Assembly: GCA_940671915.1 (NCBI GenBank)
Contig: CALNVZ010003426.1
Coordinates: forward strand, 50,851,978 to 50,915,977
DNA: 64,000 bases
Direction of reading: 5' to 3'
Source: Paracentrotus lividus
Lineage: Eukaryota > Echinodermata > Echinoidea > Camarodonta > Echinidae
Part shown: piece by piece, positions 18,013 to 63,089 of the stretch
Numbering within the stretch: position 1 is the first letter of the stretch
Layout: each line of letters begins with the position of its first letter
Program-made: the position numbers and the translations under genes
The notes under the pieces: model-generated
Seen by the model: the letters and a program-made list of their open reading frames with translations, nothing else
The model's database searches: none
What the model was told of the DNA's origin: nothing

Positions 18013-18545
18013 ATATTTAAAGGCTTCAGCGCATCTAAAACCGTGCCGCCGCATTATTACTTAAAGCAAGGAAATTTGATCACGCCACACATCTGCTAAG
18101 AGATTTGCACTGGTTACCTGTAATTTTGTTATAAAGTAGCATTTAAGTCTATTCATAATTGTTCTCTCAATACATTCAAACATGTTTTCATTTCTCACAC
18201 AGTCAAATTACTCATTACGATCTCGAACAGACCCTTCTTTTGAAAATTCAAAGATCAATTCCAAAAAATGTGAACAAACTATTAGTTTTGCAGGTCCCCA
18301 AAATTTTGAATGGTCTTCCTCTTTGAAATTTCGTTCTTGTCAACAGTTCAAACATTTAAGAACAAATTGAAGGACATATTTGTTCTCCCTCTGATCTGTT
18401 TATACTAACTTGGAGAGCAAGTCACCTTTCTTACTGTTGTGTTTGTTTTGGTTTTTATGTGAAGCAAATTATTTGGAAGGGCGCTATAAAAGAATTTTTT
18501 TATTATCATTATGATTATAATTATTATTAATTACTTTAGAGGCTT
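18013..18545 (+). pseudogene. CR1/L2-type LINE 3' fragment
   Basis: A broken frame gives the hallmark C-terminus: RASKTVPPHYYL.ARKFDHATHLLRDLHWLPV-like residues from about 18030, then NRPFF.KFK and FKNKLKDIFVL to about 18385. The 3' end has GGGCGCTATAAAAGAA followed by (TTA)n-like sequence, the same 3' hairpin and triplet tail as the minus-strand LINE at 11.7 kb. It is 5'-truncated and decayed. Confidence 0.7.
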
Positions 18546-18799
18546 GTTCTTTATTCAATGAACAGGATAGTGTATCAATTCTCCAGAATTATCATTCCTC
18601 ATTTAAGATGTCGAAAAGAATCAATTAATGTTTTAATTTGTTTCACATTGAATATTATTCATATAATACCATCTAAAAAAACCTATTATTAAAACAAAAA
18701 TTTGAACCATTTAACCAATCCTCGCTGTTTTAATGAAAAATATTTCATGCAGGCTTGTCCCTTCTTGACTGGTATGTATATTTTTCACAGAAAAAATGG

Positions 18800-19268
18800 G
18801 GGGGGGGGTGAAACCTATCATTTCGGGAGCGCATGAAAACTAATACTTCAAAATTGAGGGCGCTATGGACAATATGCAAATTAGCATGTAATGTATGGCC
18901 ATGTGACCTAACAAAACAATATTTACAAAAGGTCTAAGAGATATGCAGACATTTAGCTCCCTAATTTTGTTCAAATGTCCATATTAAACATCTATTTTCT
19001 CAATTTTAGAGGGAAATTGGGTAATTTGGCGGCCATTTTGTATGACGTCACATATCTCAAAATGCTCAATGCTGACAAAGTGTCAGCAATCGGATTCTTG
19101 AAATAAAATGTTTAGGCAATCGTAATCCGTTGAAAAAAAAACTATAGACGCCAAAACAAGGTTAGGCCCCAAAATTGCAATCTGCTGCTGGACTATAAGC
19201 CGATATTCGCCAAAGTCGACGCAATTGTTTGGGTCCCAACAAGGTCGACCTCGGCGAGGTACAAGCGA
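18800..19268 (-). repeat. Right inverted arm around the nested LINE block
   Basis: Reverse-complement partner of 10951-11455. The best-conserved part is 19020-19165 (GGCGGCCATTTTGTATGACG through CAACGGATTAYGATTGCC read inverted). It ends in GTCGACCTCGGCGAGGTAC near 19263, mirroring the GTCGACCTCGCG of the left arm. Confidence 0.75.
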
Positions 19269-19269
19269 T

Positions 19270-20030
19270 TCTTTTAGTACATACAACTTATGTATCGCAG
19301 TATAACAAATAATAGAGGGACATGTATCATAACAAATTCATCCAAGAAATATGTCATTTTTGTGCATTGAGGGTAAGTATAACAGTCAAAAATGAAATCA
19401 TGAAATAAAGAAAGAGGGATGGCAGTTAAAAGAGGGGTGTGAGAAGAAAAAGGGAGATAGAGTGAATGGGATGCGAGAGGCCAGGGAGAGAAATTGATTA
19501 GCAAGAGGATGAAAAGCAAACTAAAAAATAAAAAAAAAGAAGAAGAAGAGGAAATCTTCTGCCGTCGAATGAAAGAATATGAGAATACTTTTGAAGTCTG
19601 CGCCATACAAAAATCAAACGTACAAAAGTATGGTCAATAACGATTTCCCATTTGGTGGCGTGCACTTATTTTTGTTACTTTTTAGTCGTACAGAGGAAAC
19701 TAATTGAAACCTTTGAACGCATTTTGTAGTGGAAAAATATAGATAAACAAAATTGTAATTCAAAAATAAAAAGAATTTCCCAGAATAATATCCCCTGAAT
19801 GAAATTTGGTAGAAGTACCCCATCTCTTGACGAATACCTTTTCTACCGGAGGAAATAAAAAAAAAAAAGACTGGGTGATTTTACTAAGTCGCCTTTTCAT
19901 GTAATATTTTGTTCACCTTCCATTTTAATTTTGAGCTGTAACCTCTTTGATATTAACGGGTTATTGTGCTGACCTATATACCAGTTACAATATAATATAA
20001 CTATAAAAGGAAAATTTGCAGAAAGATAAT
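19270..20030. other. No gene seen
   Basis: AT-rich; purine-rich low complexity at 19480-19560 (AAAAAGAAGAAGAAG) and poly-A at 19857-19870. The ORFs here translate these biased tracts. Confidence 0.5.
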
Positions 20031-20424
20031 GATTCAGGTCCCGGGGGTCACTCAAACAAAAAAGTGCTACCCATGCGTGTCCCCGCACCCTGAAAATGGA
20101 CCCTAAACGTCTCATTGTATGAAGTCAAATTTGCACCCCTTTTCGACGTCAGACTGAAAATGGACCCTAAACGTCTCATTGCATGAAGTCAAATTTGCAC
20201 CCTTTTTCGATGTCAGACTGGAAAAAAATACCCTAAATGGCGTAAACACCGTGAAATTTTTACCCTAAAACAGCAATTTCTGCAGAAAACACCCTTATTT
20301 TTAGAAAAGCGTCGACGCCGCCGAAAGGCTAAAAACAGACCCTTTTCGACGCTTTTTGGGGACACGCATGCGTAGCACATCATGTGGTGAGTGACCCCCC
20401 CCCCCCCCCCCGGGATTCAGGTCC
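20031..20424. mobile_element. MITE with GATTCAGGTCC target duplication
   Basis: GATTCAGGTCC occurs at 20031-20041 and 20414-20424. Between them the element starts CGGGGGTCACTCA and ends TGAGTGACCCCC, an inverted repeat. Inside, a 64-bp unit beginning TGAAAATGGACCCTAAACG is tandemly duplicated (20091 and 20155). Noncoding. The apparent 11-bp duplication may include terminal bases of the element. Confidence 0.82.
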
Positions 20425-20490
20425 GCAATAATAAAATGAATTGTTTTAATTCTTTCAAGATCTTAAAAATATTATCTTCCAGGTAAATAA

Positions 20491-20803
20491 GCAGTGGCGG
20501 ATCCAGGATTTCATTACGGGGGGGGGGCAAAATCGAAATTTCAGATTTTGCTACACCCAAATATTTTCCCGTTACACCGGGCGAGCCAAAAGGTACATTC
20601 AATTTTTTTTTCACGTCACGCTGGCCGAGCGAGGGGGGGGGGTCAATTTTTTTTTGCCTTCGGCCATCAAAGAGGTCATTATTAATCAGCCAGGGTAAGG
20701 TTGGGGGTCAATCAGCCCGCTCATCGATTTTTACTTCGATTCCTCCTTTTTTTTGTGGCTGGGGGGGGGGCGTCGCCCCCCCCCCCCCTGTATCCGCGCC
20801 TGA
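20491..20803. mobile_element. GGCGGATCCAGG-type dispersed repeat
   Basis: Starts CAGTGGCGGATCCAGGATTT and ends CTGTATCCGCGCCTG, which pair imperfectly as inverted ends. G-rich and C-rich runs flank the interior. Related copies or ends lie at 56503-56644, 61540-61612, 63150-63193 and 63930-64000. Confidence 0.75.
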
Positions 20804-21584
20804 TAAGTGCTGCGTAATGAAAATGGCAATCGCCTAAAATTATAGATTAATTGCCGTGATATTGCTGACTGAAAATCACCATATTCATAAGCGTATCTGG
20901 GTGTGCGTAAGTTAACACTGCAGGCTATAGTAGGAGGGAAAATAATTTTTTTTTTTTATAATGATGTTTAGGAAATTAATTTTCAGGGTTTCCTCTTGAC
21001 ACATTATTACATGCACTGATCGCATGAAGGCCCTCGCAGCTTAGATTTGTGCCAGCCTCCAATAAGTAACTTAATCTCTTTAAGCCACGTACAATTATTT
21101 AGACACCATACAACTAATCTATTGGATTAGAATGATTCTGGCAACAGCAACAACAACAACAGAAAAAACAGCAACAACAAACAAACAAACCAAACAGACA
21201 CCAAAAAGAGAAGGAAAAAAAAATCAAAGAGGGGGAAAGTATGGGGCATATAAAGTCAAAATTGTTTTGAAGGGGGGATGTCGGATGGGTAAGGTAAATT
21301 AATACAAATATGTACGTAACTTGAACTACCTTTTCGTCTTTTTCTTATTTTGTAGGCCTATATGCATGCTCTTTTTTTTATTTTTATTTTTTTAATTTTA
21401 TTTCTTTGTTTCAACGTTGGGGTTAGAATTTTCCAAGAATGATATATCCTCTGAATGGAATTATCTTTCTGCTCATGAATAGCATAAAATTCTTTAACTT
21501 TAATGGAGCATAGAATTGAGAATTCAAGCTGTATGTCTATAGACTTTAGGCCTATTTAAAAAGAAAGAAAAATAAAGTTTGTCA
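20804..21584. other. No gene seen
   Basis: Low-complexity patches only: ACAACAACAACAG at 21148-21165, AAACAAAC at 21178-21190, and T-rich 21370-21410. Confidence 0.5.
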
Positions 21585-22135
21585 GATGTGAACGAGACTG
21601 TCTTGCCATAAATGTTAGACTGCGGATGTAAGGAAAATTTTTCTTCATCCAATGGGTCGTCGACCAATGGAACAAACTGCCATCATGCCCATAGTAAATA
21701 TATATTTGAGGCCCCCACACTCATGTAATTTGAAATAAAATTTTCAATTAATATTTATTAATATTAATAATTTATAATAATTCTAAAGAAGGCCCCTTAA
21801 CCTTGCCATTCTCAGAATTATGCTCGTCCTCGTCCCGAAGACAATGATGTGTAGCCAGCAAACTATATTTCAGTGAATATGTCTACAAAGCTATATGTCT
21901 AGACATTTTAGGTGTATATCTAATTGTATGTCTAGACACAAAAACAAAAACAAACAAAAAACTAACAAAAATCAAATGTGGTCAGATGTCACCGAGACTC
22001 TCTTGCCATGAAGGTTACACTGCAGACAATATAAGGACAAATTTATTCAGCCAATCGTCGTCGACCAATGGAACAAACTCCCTTAGACCTATATAATATT
22101 TGAGGCCCCCACACTCATGTAATTTGAAATAAACT
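21585..22135 (+). repeat. Direct repeat pair, probable LINE C-terminal fragments
   Basis: About 21590-21740 and 21975-22135 match: GTCAGATGT.A.CGAGACT.TCTTGCCAT, GTCGTCGACCAATGGAAC and GAGGCCCCCACACTCATGTA. In one frame the first copy reads KFFFIQWVVDQWNKLPSCP, like the RVVNxWNxLP segment near the end of non-LTR reverse transcriptases. The protein similarity is short, so the LINE assignment is tentative; the duplication is clear. Confidence 0.6.
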
Positions 22136-23037
22136 ATAATCAAATTAAATTGACCGGGTTTTAAACAAGGGCCCCTTAACCTTGCCATTCTCAAATGTTC
22201 ATGCTCGTCTTGAAGAGATATGTAAGGCTCACTCAGCAAACTATATTTCATATTATTAATGCAAGTTATGCTTCCGGCCAAGTGAACGTCTGATTTCCCG
22301 CGGTTTCGAAATCCATCAATGTGCCCTCGCGTTGCGCATGCGTCGGGGAATTCCCCCTTTGTATCACACATTTTCTCTGCAAACCAGAAGCTCTGGAGCT
22401 GTATGTATACACGCGTTTGCGGTTATTATTTAAACACACAACACTTGTCAAATGATATCATAAAGAGTTTTATCAGCACATAACTCGTGACCGCAGATGG
22501 CTGTAATCACCTCATTCGCTGAAGTCTGTTATTTTCACTAGTTCCTCGAATAATTCATCAGCCCTATATCTGAGGAAAAACCCTCTCTTACCAAGTTTTA
22601 ATAAAATTGTTTAAAAGAAAACTGTGGTACGCTATCGATCTTTTCGCAACCAGAGAAGCAACGACTTGCTCATAGGGGGAGAGTCTATCTTTACATTGAG
22701 TGCATGGAATAGGACGACTTATTTTTTCAACCCTGTTTTTTGTTGTTATAGGCTACTGTTTGTATTGAAAGCACATAAATAACTTCGACAATCTGAGAAA
22801 CAATACTTGAGTGTATCACTTCAAAGTCACTAACAAAGTCTGTACGCCTACCTCTCATAAGATCACAATGATTACAATAAAATAATCATTAATAAGTGAC
22901 TTGGGAACATAATTATTGGCCTACAACGAGTCTCTGAAATCGGTTCTTTCTCAGAAGCAGGAAACTATCTTCACTTTGGAATAAAAACTTGAGCATTTAA
23001 CTTTGAAACATTACTAACATTGCTCGATCTTGCAATC
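22136..23037 (+). other. Upstream region and likely promoter of the Ig-domain gene
   Basis: No repeat ends recognised. CG dinucleotides cluster at 22290-22350. A 118-codon open frame on the minus strand (22015-22371) has no recognisable domain. The promoter of the gene starting at 23038 should lie here, but no core element could be assigned with confidence. Confidence 0.4.
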
Positions 23038-55577
<32,540 letters not shown>

Positions 55578-55899
55578 CTTACATGATATTTCTCTTCGTA
55601 AGTCCGTTTTGATAAAACTCTCATAACGAAACCAGTATGGACGGCGTACATGGATTGTTTCGAATGGTTTCGAAAGAGAGGATGCCTAAATTTTGTGACG
55701 GAGTTATAAAACGTTACCTCTGATAACCTCCTATATATGACGTAACTATGGCGTTGCATCTAACGTTACGATCGCACGATATATAAAAAATATGGTATCT
55801 TTATCGTCCTCATGATTTCAGTTGTGAGAACATGAACATTTCACTGGTTCGAAGAACAGAGATGGCGTAAACATTCCTAATACTATCATTGCTGGAAAG

Positions 55900-56160
55900 A
55901 ACACAGTGCTCACAGTGGGACACATGGTGTGAACCACAATGTGAACACACTGTGAACACAGTATGAAATCATCTGCACATTGTTAAATTCGAGCGTTTTA
56001 ACACTGAACTATATCTTCACGTTGTGAAGGGATAAATTCACAGTGTAAAACCAAACATCACACCATGTGAACCAGTGCCTGAAGTGAACACTACGTGGAA
56101 AGTCATATCACAGTGTGAAATCATCACCACAATTCGAGCGTTTTAACACAATTGACTATA
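55900..56160. repeat. CACAGTGTGAA palindromic array
   Basis: Many copies of CACAGTG, GTGTGAA, TTCACAGTGT and TGTGAACAC in both orientations. AATTCGAGCGTTTTAACAC occurs twice, about 145 bp apart (55986 and 56130), so the array contains a tandem duplication. It lies 320 bp after the Ig-gene stop and may be in its 3' UTR. Confidence 0.8.
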
Positions 56161-56502
56161 TGAACAGACTTTTGTTCCTTTGCTACCTCGAAGAAGGTTG
56201 ACTATATAAGTTCAATGAATTTCCTGATCTTGAAGTAGAAATTTGATCATGGTGAGAGTATGTTGACTATACCATCATGAGTGGGACCAAGACTCACTAA
56301 CGCCTTTCAAATATAAGCAGGAAAAAAAACACTTTTTGAGATGTAAAAGGATGTAAAACTAAAAGAGTATCGGGACTTTCTTCGGTGGCATTGCAGAGGC
56401 CATTGTGTAACAAGGATATAACCATCTTATTCATAATAATATGTCGTGTCTATAAGCAGGGAAAGGTTGTGACTTAGTAGATGGACTTGCAATAACGGTG
56501 AT

Positions 56503-56644
56503 CAGTGGCGGATCCAGGCGAGGGCGCAGGGGGACGCCCCTCCCCCTATGATTTGAAGGAAAAAAACACTCATTGACGGCAACATGTTAAAATCGGGCCT
56601 GGCGCCCCCCCCCCCCCCCATTTCAAAACTCTGATATGCCACTG
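56503..56644. mobile_element. CAGTGGCGGATCC MITE
   Basis: Ends CAGTGGCGGATCCAGG and ATATGCCACTG, with AT just outside on both sides. C-rich interior. Same family as 20491-20803. Confidence 0.72.
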
Positions 56645-57265
56645 ATTATTATTATTAATTATTAATTATTCTAAATGCCTTATGTTGCTAACTCGTAAAG
56701 CACTCATACAGTAGTATAGGTTTTATTTGGATTAGAATATCATAATGAGACCTAGCTTGCAACCAACAGACAATCGGTTCAAATTAGACATGTCGTCTTT
56801 TCACGTTTCTCTGAATGCAGATTATCTTTTAACGCCACTGTAGGCCTATTGACAAGTTTTGGCACACAAATTACAAGTAAAAAGGGGGGGGGGGAAGAAG
56901 GTTTGATTAATCTTATTTGTAAATTAATGAGATATAACTGTTTATAGGAAAGAAGTCCCTGGTTAACATCAAAAGCTTTTGAACTTTAGATCCTAGCATC
57001 ATGGTTGTTTACAGAGTCGTGGAAGAAAAATAGTACAGATATAAGTCAAGTACAGTGTACATTTAAACAAGGAGCTTGAACTCCTTGATATAACTAAGAT
57101 ATTAATGACAATGATATAGAATACGAAGTGACCATGTATGCCCACATGATTGCAAGAAACTGTATTATTACATCATTGATTGTGAATAATGTATAAGCTT
57201 TCAGTCATGTGATTGTAAATATCTTTTTATATACAGGTGTGTTGAACCAAGAGGCTGACTGTACA

Positions 57266-57296
<31 letters not shown>

Positions 57297-58184
57297 TTCC
57301 ACGTTTTTAAACATGTTTGGAATACTTATTGGATTTTTATTGTGAGAGGCCGAGAAAACAAAAAAACAGTATTGGAAGTGGTGAAATTGTGATGTTAGAG
57401 GAAGAAAGACAATAATTTTCCTAAGGTTTTATCAGATATAATATCAATGTTGAAAGTGGAAAGCAAGGTGATAAGTTAAGTAGGAGGAGGAGATGGATAA
57501 GAACTTTTCAATTCGGTGACAAAAGTATCAGAAAATGATTAGATAATTATGTACAACAACAACCGCGGAAGTTTTTGAAGAGGACAAAAATTTAAAACAC
57601 CGGCAAACAGTATTGTTAAAAAGGCATTTGGTTTATTTTAACTTATCTATTTTTTACTCCATATGATACAACTGGCTGTACTTCCATAATATTATTTGAG
57701 TCTGTGAAAGTTTATCATTGTTAAAACTTTGAGAGTGTCTTTTATGTATTTTTTTAAATCACTTTTACGTATAATGATTTTCATGATTGTGATTATGATT
57801 AATCAGTCATTGTCAGTTGCGGATCTAGCCTCATAAGACAATACTTCGGGATGGGCCTATATGGTGCACGTATTATTGTGTCCCCGAAATGGTATTGTGT
57901 CTCATATAACAGGCTGATAATGATGACATAATAATAGCAATATTCCATAATCTTTGTTCTGTTATGTCTATTGTACAACCTTTTTTCTATTTGATCTGAA
58001 TGTAAATATCTCATTTTACTTCGGGAAGATTTTTTTTTTTATATTAAAAACAAATCATTTATATCATTAGTATTGCTATATTGTGCTGAGTGTTATATGG
58101 CCACATCTCTGATTGGTTTATATTGGGGACAAGTGAGAATAAAAAAAAATTGAAGAAACAAAAAGCCCAAATTCACGAATTATG
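56645..58184. other. Downstream of the Ig gene, no gene seen
   Basis: AT-rich with a poly-G run at 56884-56893 and (TA)n at 57272-57298. It may include the Ig-gene 3' UTR; no poly(A) site could be assigned with confidence. Confidence 0.45.
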
Positions 58185-58503
58185 GGTGGTATCTCACTTT
58201 GCCGGAGACGGATTGAGACTGTGAGACTGGTTTTTGAACACTTGTCGCGAAGTCGTCTCCAAGACGTCTCCGAGACGAAAAAAAAGTATCAGGAGACGAC
58301 TCCGCGACGTAGAAAATTATCGGTAGACGTATCGCGACGAAAAAAAAAGTATCGGAGACGTCTCTGCGACGGGAAAAAAAGTATATGATACTTTTTTCCC
58401 GTCACGGAGAAGTATCGGAGACGTCTCCGCGACAAGCTTCAAAATCGTCTCAAAGTATTTCCAAATCCGTCTCGAATCCGTCTCCGTGAAGTGAGATACC
58501 ACC
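58185..58503. mobile_element. GGAGACGTCTCCG foldback element
   Basis: The left end GGTGGTATCTCACTTTGCC and the right end GTGAAGTGAGATACCACC form inverted repeats of about 35 bp including CGGAGACGGATT. ATG flanks both sides, a possible 3-bp target duplication. The interior is a string of CGGAGACGTCTC and GCGACG palindromes with AAAAAAGTATC spacers and a central hairpin AAGTATATGATACTT. Noncoding. Confidence 0.85.
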
Positions 58504-59357
58504 ATGAGGCGGTACAGCTCGAGATTGTCCACTTTTTTAACAGAGCGTTGTGTAAAACAGCGGACAATCTTTGTCCATGGTCCATTTGAAATAACCATGG
58601 ACACTAACGTGGCACTCCTTAGGGGAAAATGAGCAATTTTATCTCATTTGAATTTGTACAACCTTCATGAATTTTAGCCAGATTGCCAGTGATTGATTCT
58701 TTGTTAAGATTTAGTCTTTATTGGACCAATTTTATAAAGTGAATGAGTGTACATTTGACTTTGAGGGGTTAGGCCTGCTGAACAATGCGGCCATTAAAAA
58801 TGAGAATTAAATCATGATTTCGGCTCAAGGTATGTATGCGATGTAAATTGTGAACGTATTTTATATTTTTACAATGATATCTTAGAGTAGCTTCTGAAAA
58901 GTGAATAAACCTACATGTAATTTCAATCAATCTCAAAAACTCGACTTTAACAATGTTTTTGTTGTCTTGTTCAGTGTAAAAATGGATTTGCGGAGTGACA
59001 GTCATTTACTGTATACATACCAGGCAAGTTTTATGCAAAGAAATAAACTTGTCAAAGATATATTTTACCTTTAAAGATCTAACGGCAATTGAAATAAACA
59101 TGATATGCCTAAATGTCTTTTCAAAATAAAGTAGCGTTTTCAGTTTCATCGAGTCCAGTCATGATTTTTGCTGATAATCTTCATGAAAAAATGTTAACGT
59201 ATCCCCCAACCCAGTAAGCCTATCCAACCAGGTCGTACGTGACCGCAGTCACCTCTAACCCTCACACATGACTTCCCACTTCTATTATTAAGATTTTTGA
59301 CACAAATTTAGGGAACACAAATTATCTTTGTGAGAAAGGAGGAGATAGAGAGTGTGG

Positions 59358-59388
<31 letters not shown>

Positions 59389-60690
59389 GGAGAAAAAGAT
59401 AGATAGATATGATAATGGTGAGGTTAAATGTTATCAAAGTCGTCTTCGACTTCTATTGAACATGTTGAACCCATGGATGATGTGTTGTCATATTACATTA
59501 ACATTAACAACATGTGCCAGAAGAAAAAAAAAATATCTTTGAAAACTTTGAAATTCTTTACTTTTTATTTTTAAGGGTCTAGATATGCCTGAAATAGAAT
59601 TTACATGTATAATTAAATCTTTTTATTGGTTCTAGGACAACTTGCCCTGGACAATTACCCCCCTGGACAACCATCCCAACAAAAATCTATCACGGGATCT
59701 AACCCTTTTTTCTGGGGGCGGTCCTGGGGGTATTTGTTCCGGTACGGTTTTTAATATCAAAATCGTCCAAGGCAAAATCACTACCATGGACTTTCATGAA
59801 ATTGTATTGCAATAATCTAAAATGGTATGATATCAAATCGATGATTTACTCAACATTATAAAAAAAAAAAGTTGTTTTGATCCCTTCCATAATGAAACAC
59901 CGCTGACCTCGAAAATTTTGTAGCCATATAAGTTAATTTACAAATCTTATTCAACCGCACGATACAAATGCATACATTTTTCTGAAAGTAGGCCTATAGT
60001 TACTTATAACTCGGTCGCCTAAACATTATACAGGTAAATAAACCAACCGATAATGTTTTATTTCACAAACAACAGACTTTTGTTATTGAATAAATAAATG
60101 TGAGTATTTTGTAAACACAATATGAACTGTAATTTGATGTTGGCAAATATTATGAAAATCACATCTAAATTAGGTTTATATCTATATGCAAATAGGGTGT
60201 GGCAGACAATTATGTTTATTGCCAGCTCTTTGAATATTTACCTTAGTTGATATTATCTTCATTGTTATATATAGTTTATGATGATGTCATAATTTTGACA
60301 CATCATTGAAATAACCACCTTCGTATACAAAAGATTAAAGAACAATTTCAGCAGGGGACGGCGTCAGAATGGCACCGAGATAAAGTTGGTATCATTCCAT
60401 TTGTCAGCTGAGATATGCGATCTTTAACATGTTTAAATATCATCTAAAAATTTTCGGAATCATCCTTTCTCAAATTGAAATCTTATGTATGTCCAGAAAC
60501 ACAAAGATTTGTCAATTTCTAAACCATCACACAGTATCACATTTCTGTTTATAAATGTCCGATCTTATAACTCTCCATAATCATGATTTAACGTCAAAGT
60601 AAATTTTTGTAACTTTTGTTATATAGGTTATAATTTCTGAATATTCATGATGTGTCAGATTTGCATGTTCTTTACCTTGTTTTGTTCTGT
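58504..60690. other. No gene seen
   Basis: AT-rich. (GA)n lies at 59354-59385. At 59633-59770, GGACAA words alternate with CCCC blocks and their complements (GGGGGCGGTCC, TTGTTCC), perhaps another motif-array remnant. Confidence 0.5.
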
Positions 60691-60860
60691 GTGTGGTGTG
60701 TGTTGTGGTGTGTGTGTGTTGTGTGTGTGTTGTATGTGCTGTGTGGTTGTGCGTTGTGTTTATGTATGTGTGTGGGTGGGTGTTGTGTGTTGTGACTGTG
60801 TGTGTTGTGTGTTTTCGTTTTGTTGTTGTTTGTTGTTGTTGTTTTTATTTATTTTTTTCA
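60690..60860 (+). repeat. (TG)n-rich imperfect microsatellite
   Basis: TGTGTG/TTGTGTG repeats to about 60815, then TTGTTGTT to 60845. Overlapping Cys/Val-rich open frames are artefacts of this tract. Confidence 0.93.
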
Positions 60861-61539
60861 GACTATTTTTTTTCGTTTCTTTTAAGCCGTTTGATGTTGC
60901 CCGGTGTGGGCCATCAATTTTGAACCATAAAATACGCCCTAGAAACGTGGAGATTGTCTGTAGAGAGGGCTATTTCATTCTCGCCACTTGATATACACTT
61001 TCACTGATATAAAAATCCCCTTTATTAAAATGTAAATGCCAGTGATGTCAGCCTCGAAGTTACACACGTAAGCGCGCAATGGGGAACAACATCAATCAAT
61101 CAAGCAATAAGTTTATTACCATTATCTGATCAAAAGTTAAAAACATTCTTGCAAAAATAAACATTCAAAATATTGTAAAATTACAGTCAAAAATGCAGTC
61201 AAAATACATTCAAAATCTCAAACGTTGAAACTCCACGATCGAGGATTTTGAAGAACGGTTCATGATGAACATTGATCACTACACATGATTACGTGCCATT
61301 ATTGTGTGTTGTGTCCGATCAATGTTCAAATAAACACTCAAGAATACTAGATACACGGGTTCAAGAAGATTTCTGTAAATCTATCATTGGTTGGTACGTC
61401 AAATGATGTTATGAATAATTATTGACTGTCAATGTTTTGCACCCCCTGATCATATTGTTCGTCACCTGGCAAGCACACCGACAATCTGAACAAATGAATA
61501 GCATGCATGTATATCCAAAACATAAAGTTATGTCCAGTG
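60861..61539. other. No gene seen; possible minus-strand LINE tail
   Basis: Read on the minus strand, 61091-61125 gives GGTAATAAACTTATTGCTTG followed by ATTGATTG units, resembling a LINE 3' end. No protein support. Confidence 0.35.
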
Positions 61540-61612
61540 CGCGGATCCAGGGGGGCCACGGGCCCGGCCCCCCCCCCCCCCCCAAAAAAAAAAAAAAAAA
61601 AAAAAAAGATGG
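61540..61612. mobile_element. GCGGATCCAGG repeat end with poly-C/poly-A
   Basis: GTGCGCGGATCCAGGGGG, then long C and A runs (61569-61607). A fragment of the GGCGGATCCAGG family. Confidence 0.55.
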
Positions 61613-61789
61613 AGAAAAGGAGAAAGAAGGGAAAAGGGAGAGAAAATAAGAAAAAGAAGAAAAGAAAGAAAGAAAAGGGAACAAAAGCCGATGTTTGTAC
61701 AATATTCGCAAAACTTTATTCAATGAGAAGCGCGAAAATAGGCCAATTGGGGTTCTAAACGACCATAACTTAAGGCCTGTAATGTGGGG

Positions 61790-61930
61790 GAGGGTCCACG
61801 AGGCGAATTTTTCCTTCATTTTTTAAGAACAGGAAATACATTACGAGGAAAAGTAAAAATAAGAAAAAATTATTTAAAACTAAAATTTTACAAAGAAAAA
61901 GAGCCTCGTGGACCCTCGGCCCGATGGAAA
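61790..61930. repeat. Diverged GTCCACGAGGC inverted repeat
   Basis: GGGTCCACGAGGC at 61792 and GCCTCGTGGACCC at about 61903 pair across 100 bp of AT-rich sequence. Related to the 33130-33325 array. Confidence 0.7.
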
Positions 61931-61989
61931 ATAGTCGGCACTCTTTGGAATACTAGAAGTTGCCCTTTATTTTTCCATATATCTTTTAA

Positions 61990-62890
61990 AACCCAAACTT
62001 TTCGGCTCGCGCTTTCGCGCTGGCACATAGTTTACCATTTTAGCAGTATTATTAATAGCACAATTAACACAAAATTTTCAGCACGCTTCGCGCTCGCGGA
62101 TACTAAATTGGGTCTATAACACACAATTATCTATTAAAAAAAAAATCAATATAGAAAAGTACCTTTATTTATTGCATATATATTTTACAAACCCCAAAGT
62201 TTTCGGCTCTCGCTTCGCGCTCGCGGATACTAAAAGATTTTTATACACAGTTATCTACAATTCATTTATGCAAAAGTGCCCTTTATTCATTTCTATATAT
62301 CTTTTTAAAACCCAAATTTTCGGCTCGCGCACCTTCGCGCTCAGCAGATACCAAATCTAGTAGGGTATATATATAATACACAATTAACTCAAAATTTACC
62401 CAAATTTTCAGCTCGCGCTCCGCGCTTCCGTGATACTTAAATAGGGTTCTATAATACACAATTATATACGATTTTTAATAATATACTTACAAAGTGCCCC
62501 TTTATTTATTCCATATAAAATCTTTTAAAACCCAACAATTTTCGGCTCGCGCTTCGCGCTCGCTGACCATGTCTGATACTAAATCATAATGGCACAAATA
62601 ACTCAAATTTTTACCTCAAAATTTTCAACTCGCGCTTCGCGCTGCGGATTCTTAAATAAGCGTTCTTTAATACACAATTATTCTAAAAAAATTTAATAGT
62701 TAGAAATTGCCCTTTAATCTATTCCATTTATCTTTTAAAAACCCCAAATTTTCGGCTCGCGCTTTCGCGCTTGCGGATACTAATCATAATCACAAATAAT
62801 CAAATTGTTGAGCTCAAAATTTTCGTCTCGCGCTTTCGCGGCTCGCAGACACCAATTTATTAGGGAATTATAGTGCACAATTACTCAAAT
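61990..62890 (+). repeat. GCTCGCGCTTCGCGCTCGC tandem array
   Basis: About nine degenerate copies of AAATTTTCGGCTCGCGCTTC-GCGCTCGCGGATACTAAAT, spaced roughly 70-130 bp. Two spacer types alternate: one with CACAATTAxCT and CCTTTATTxATTCCATATA, one with CACAAATAACTCAAATTTTACC. Each GC block is nearly self-complementary (GCGCGAAGCGC). Confidence 0.85.
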
Positions 62891-62969
62891 TTTACCTCAA
62901 AAGTTTCATTTTCTCATGGTGGCAATTTAGATACATATTCAAACCACTTTAAGTTTTGTTCAAAATATA

Positions 62970-63000
<31 letters not shown>

Positions 63001-63089
63001 GCTAGTATTTATTTTGTTTCCATAGAATAAAATTAAAATTGTTTAAATTCCTCGTTTTTATGTAGTATAGGCCCAAATATCGGGGAATT

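Noticed and set aside
22015..22371. 118-codon minus-strand open frame upstream of the Ig gene
   Set aside because: It runs through the direct-repeat region at 21.6-22.1 kb and has no recognisable motif.
58182..58388. Arg/Lys-rich open frame resembling a DNA-binding peptide
   Set aside because: It translates the GGAGACG/GCGACG palindromes of the foldback element.
60647..60991. Cys/Val-rich open frames of 76-114 codons
   Set aside because: Translation of the (TG)n tract; no signal peptide or domain logic and no splice context.
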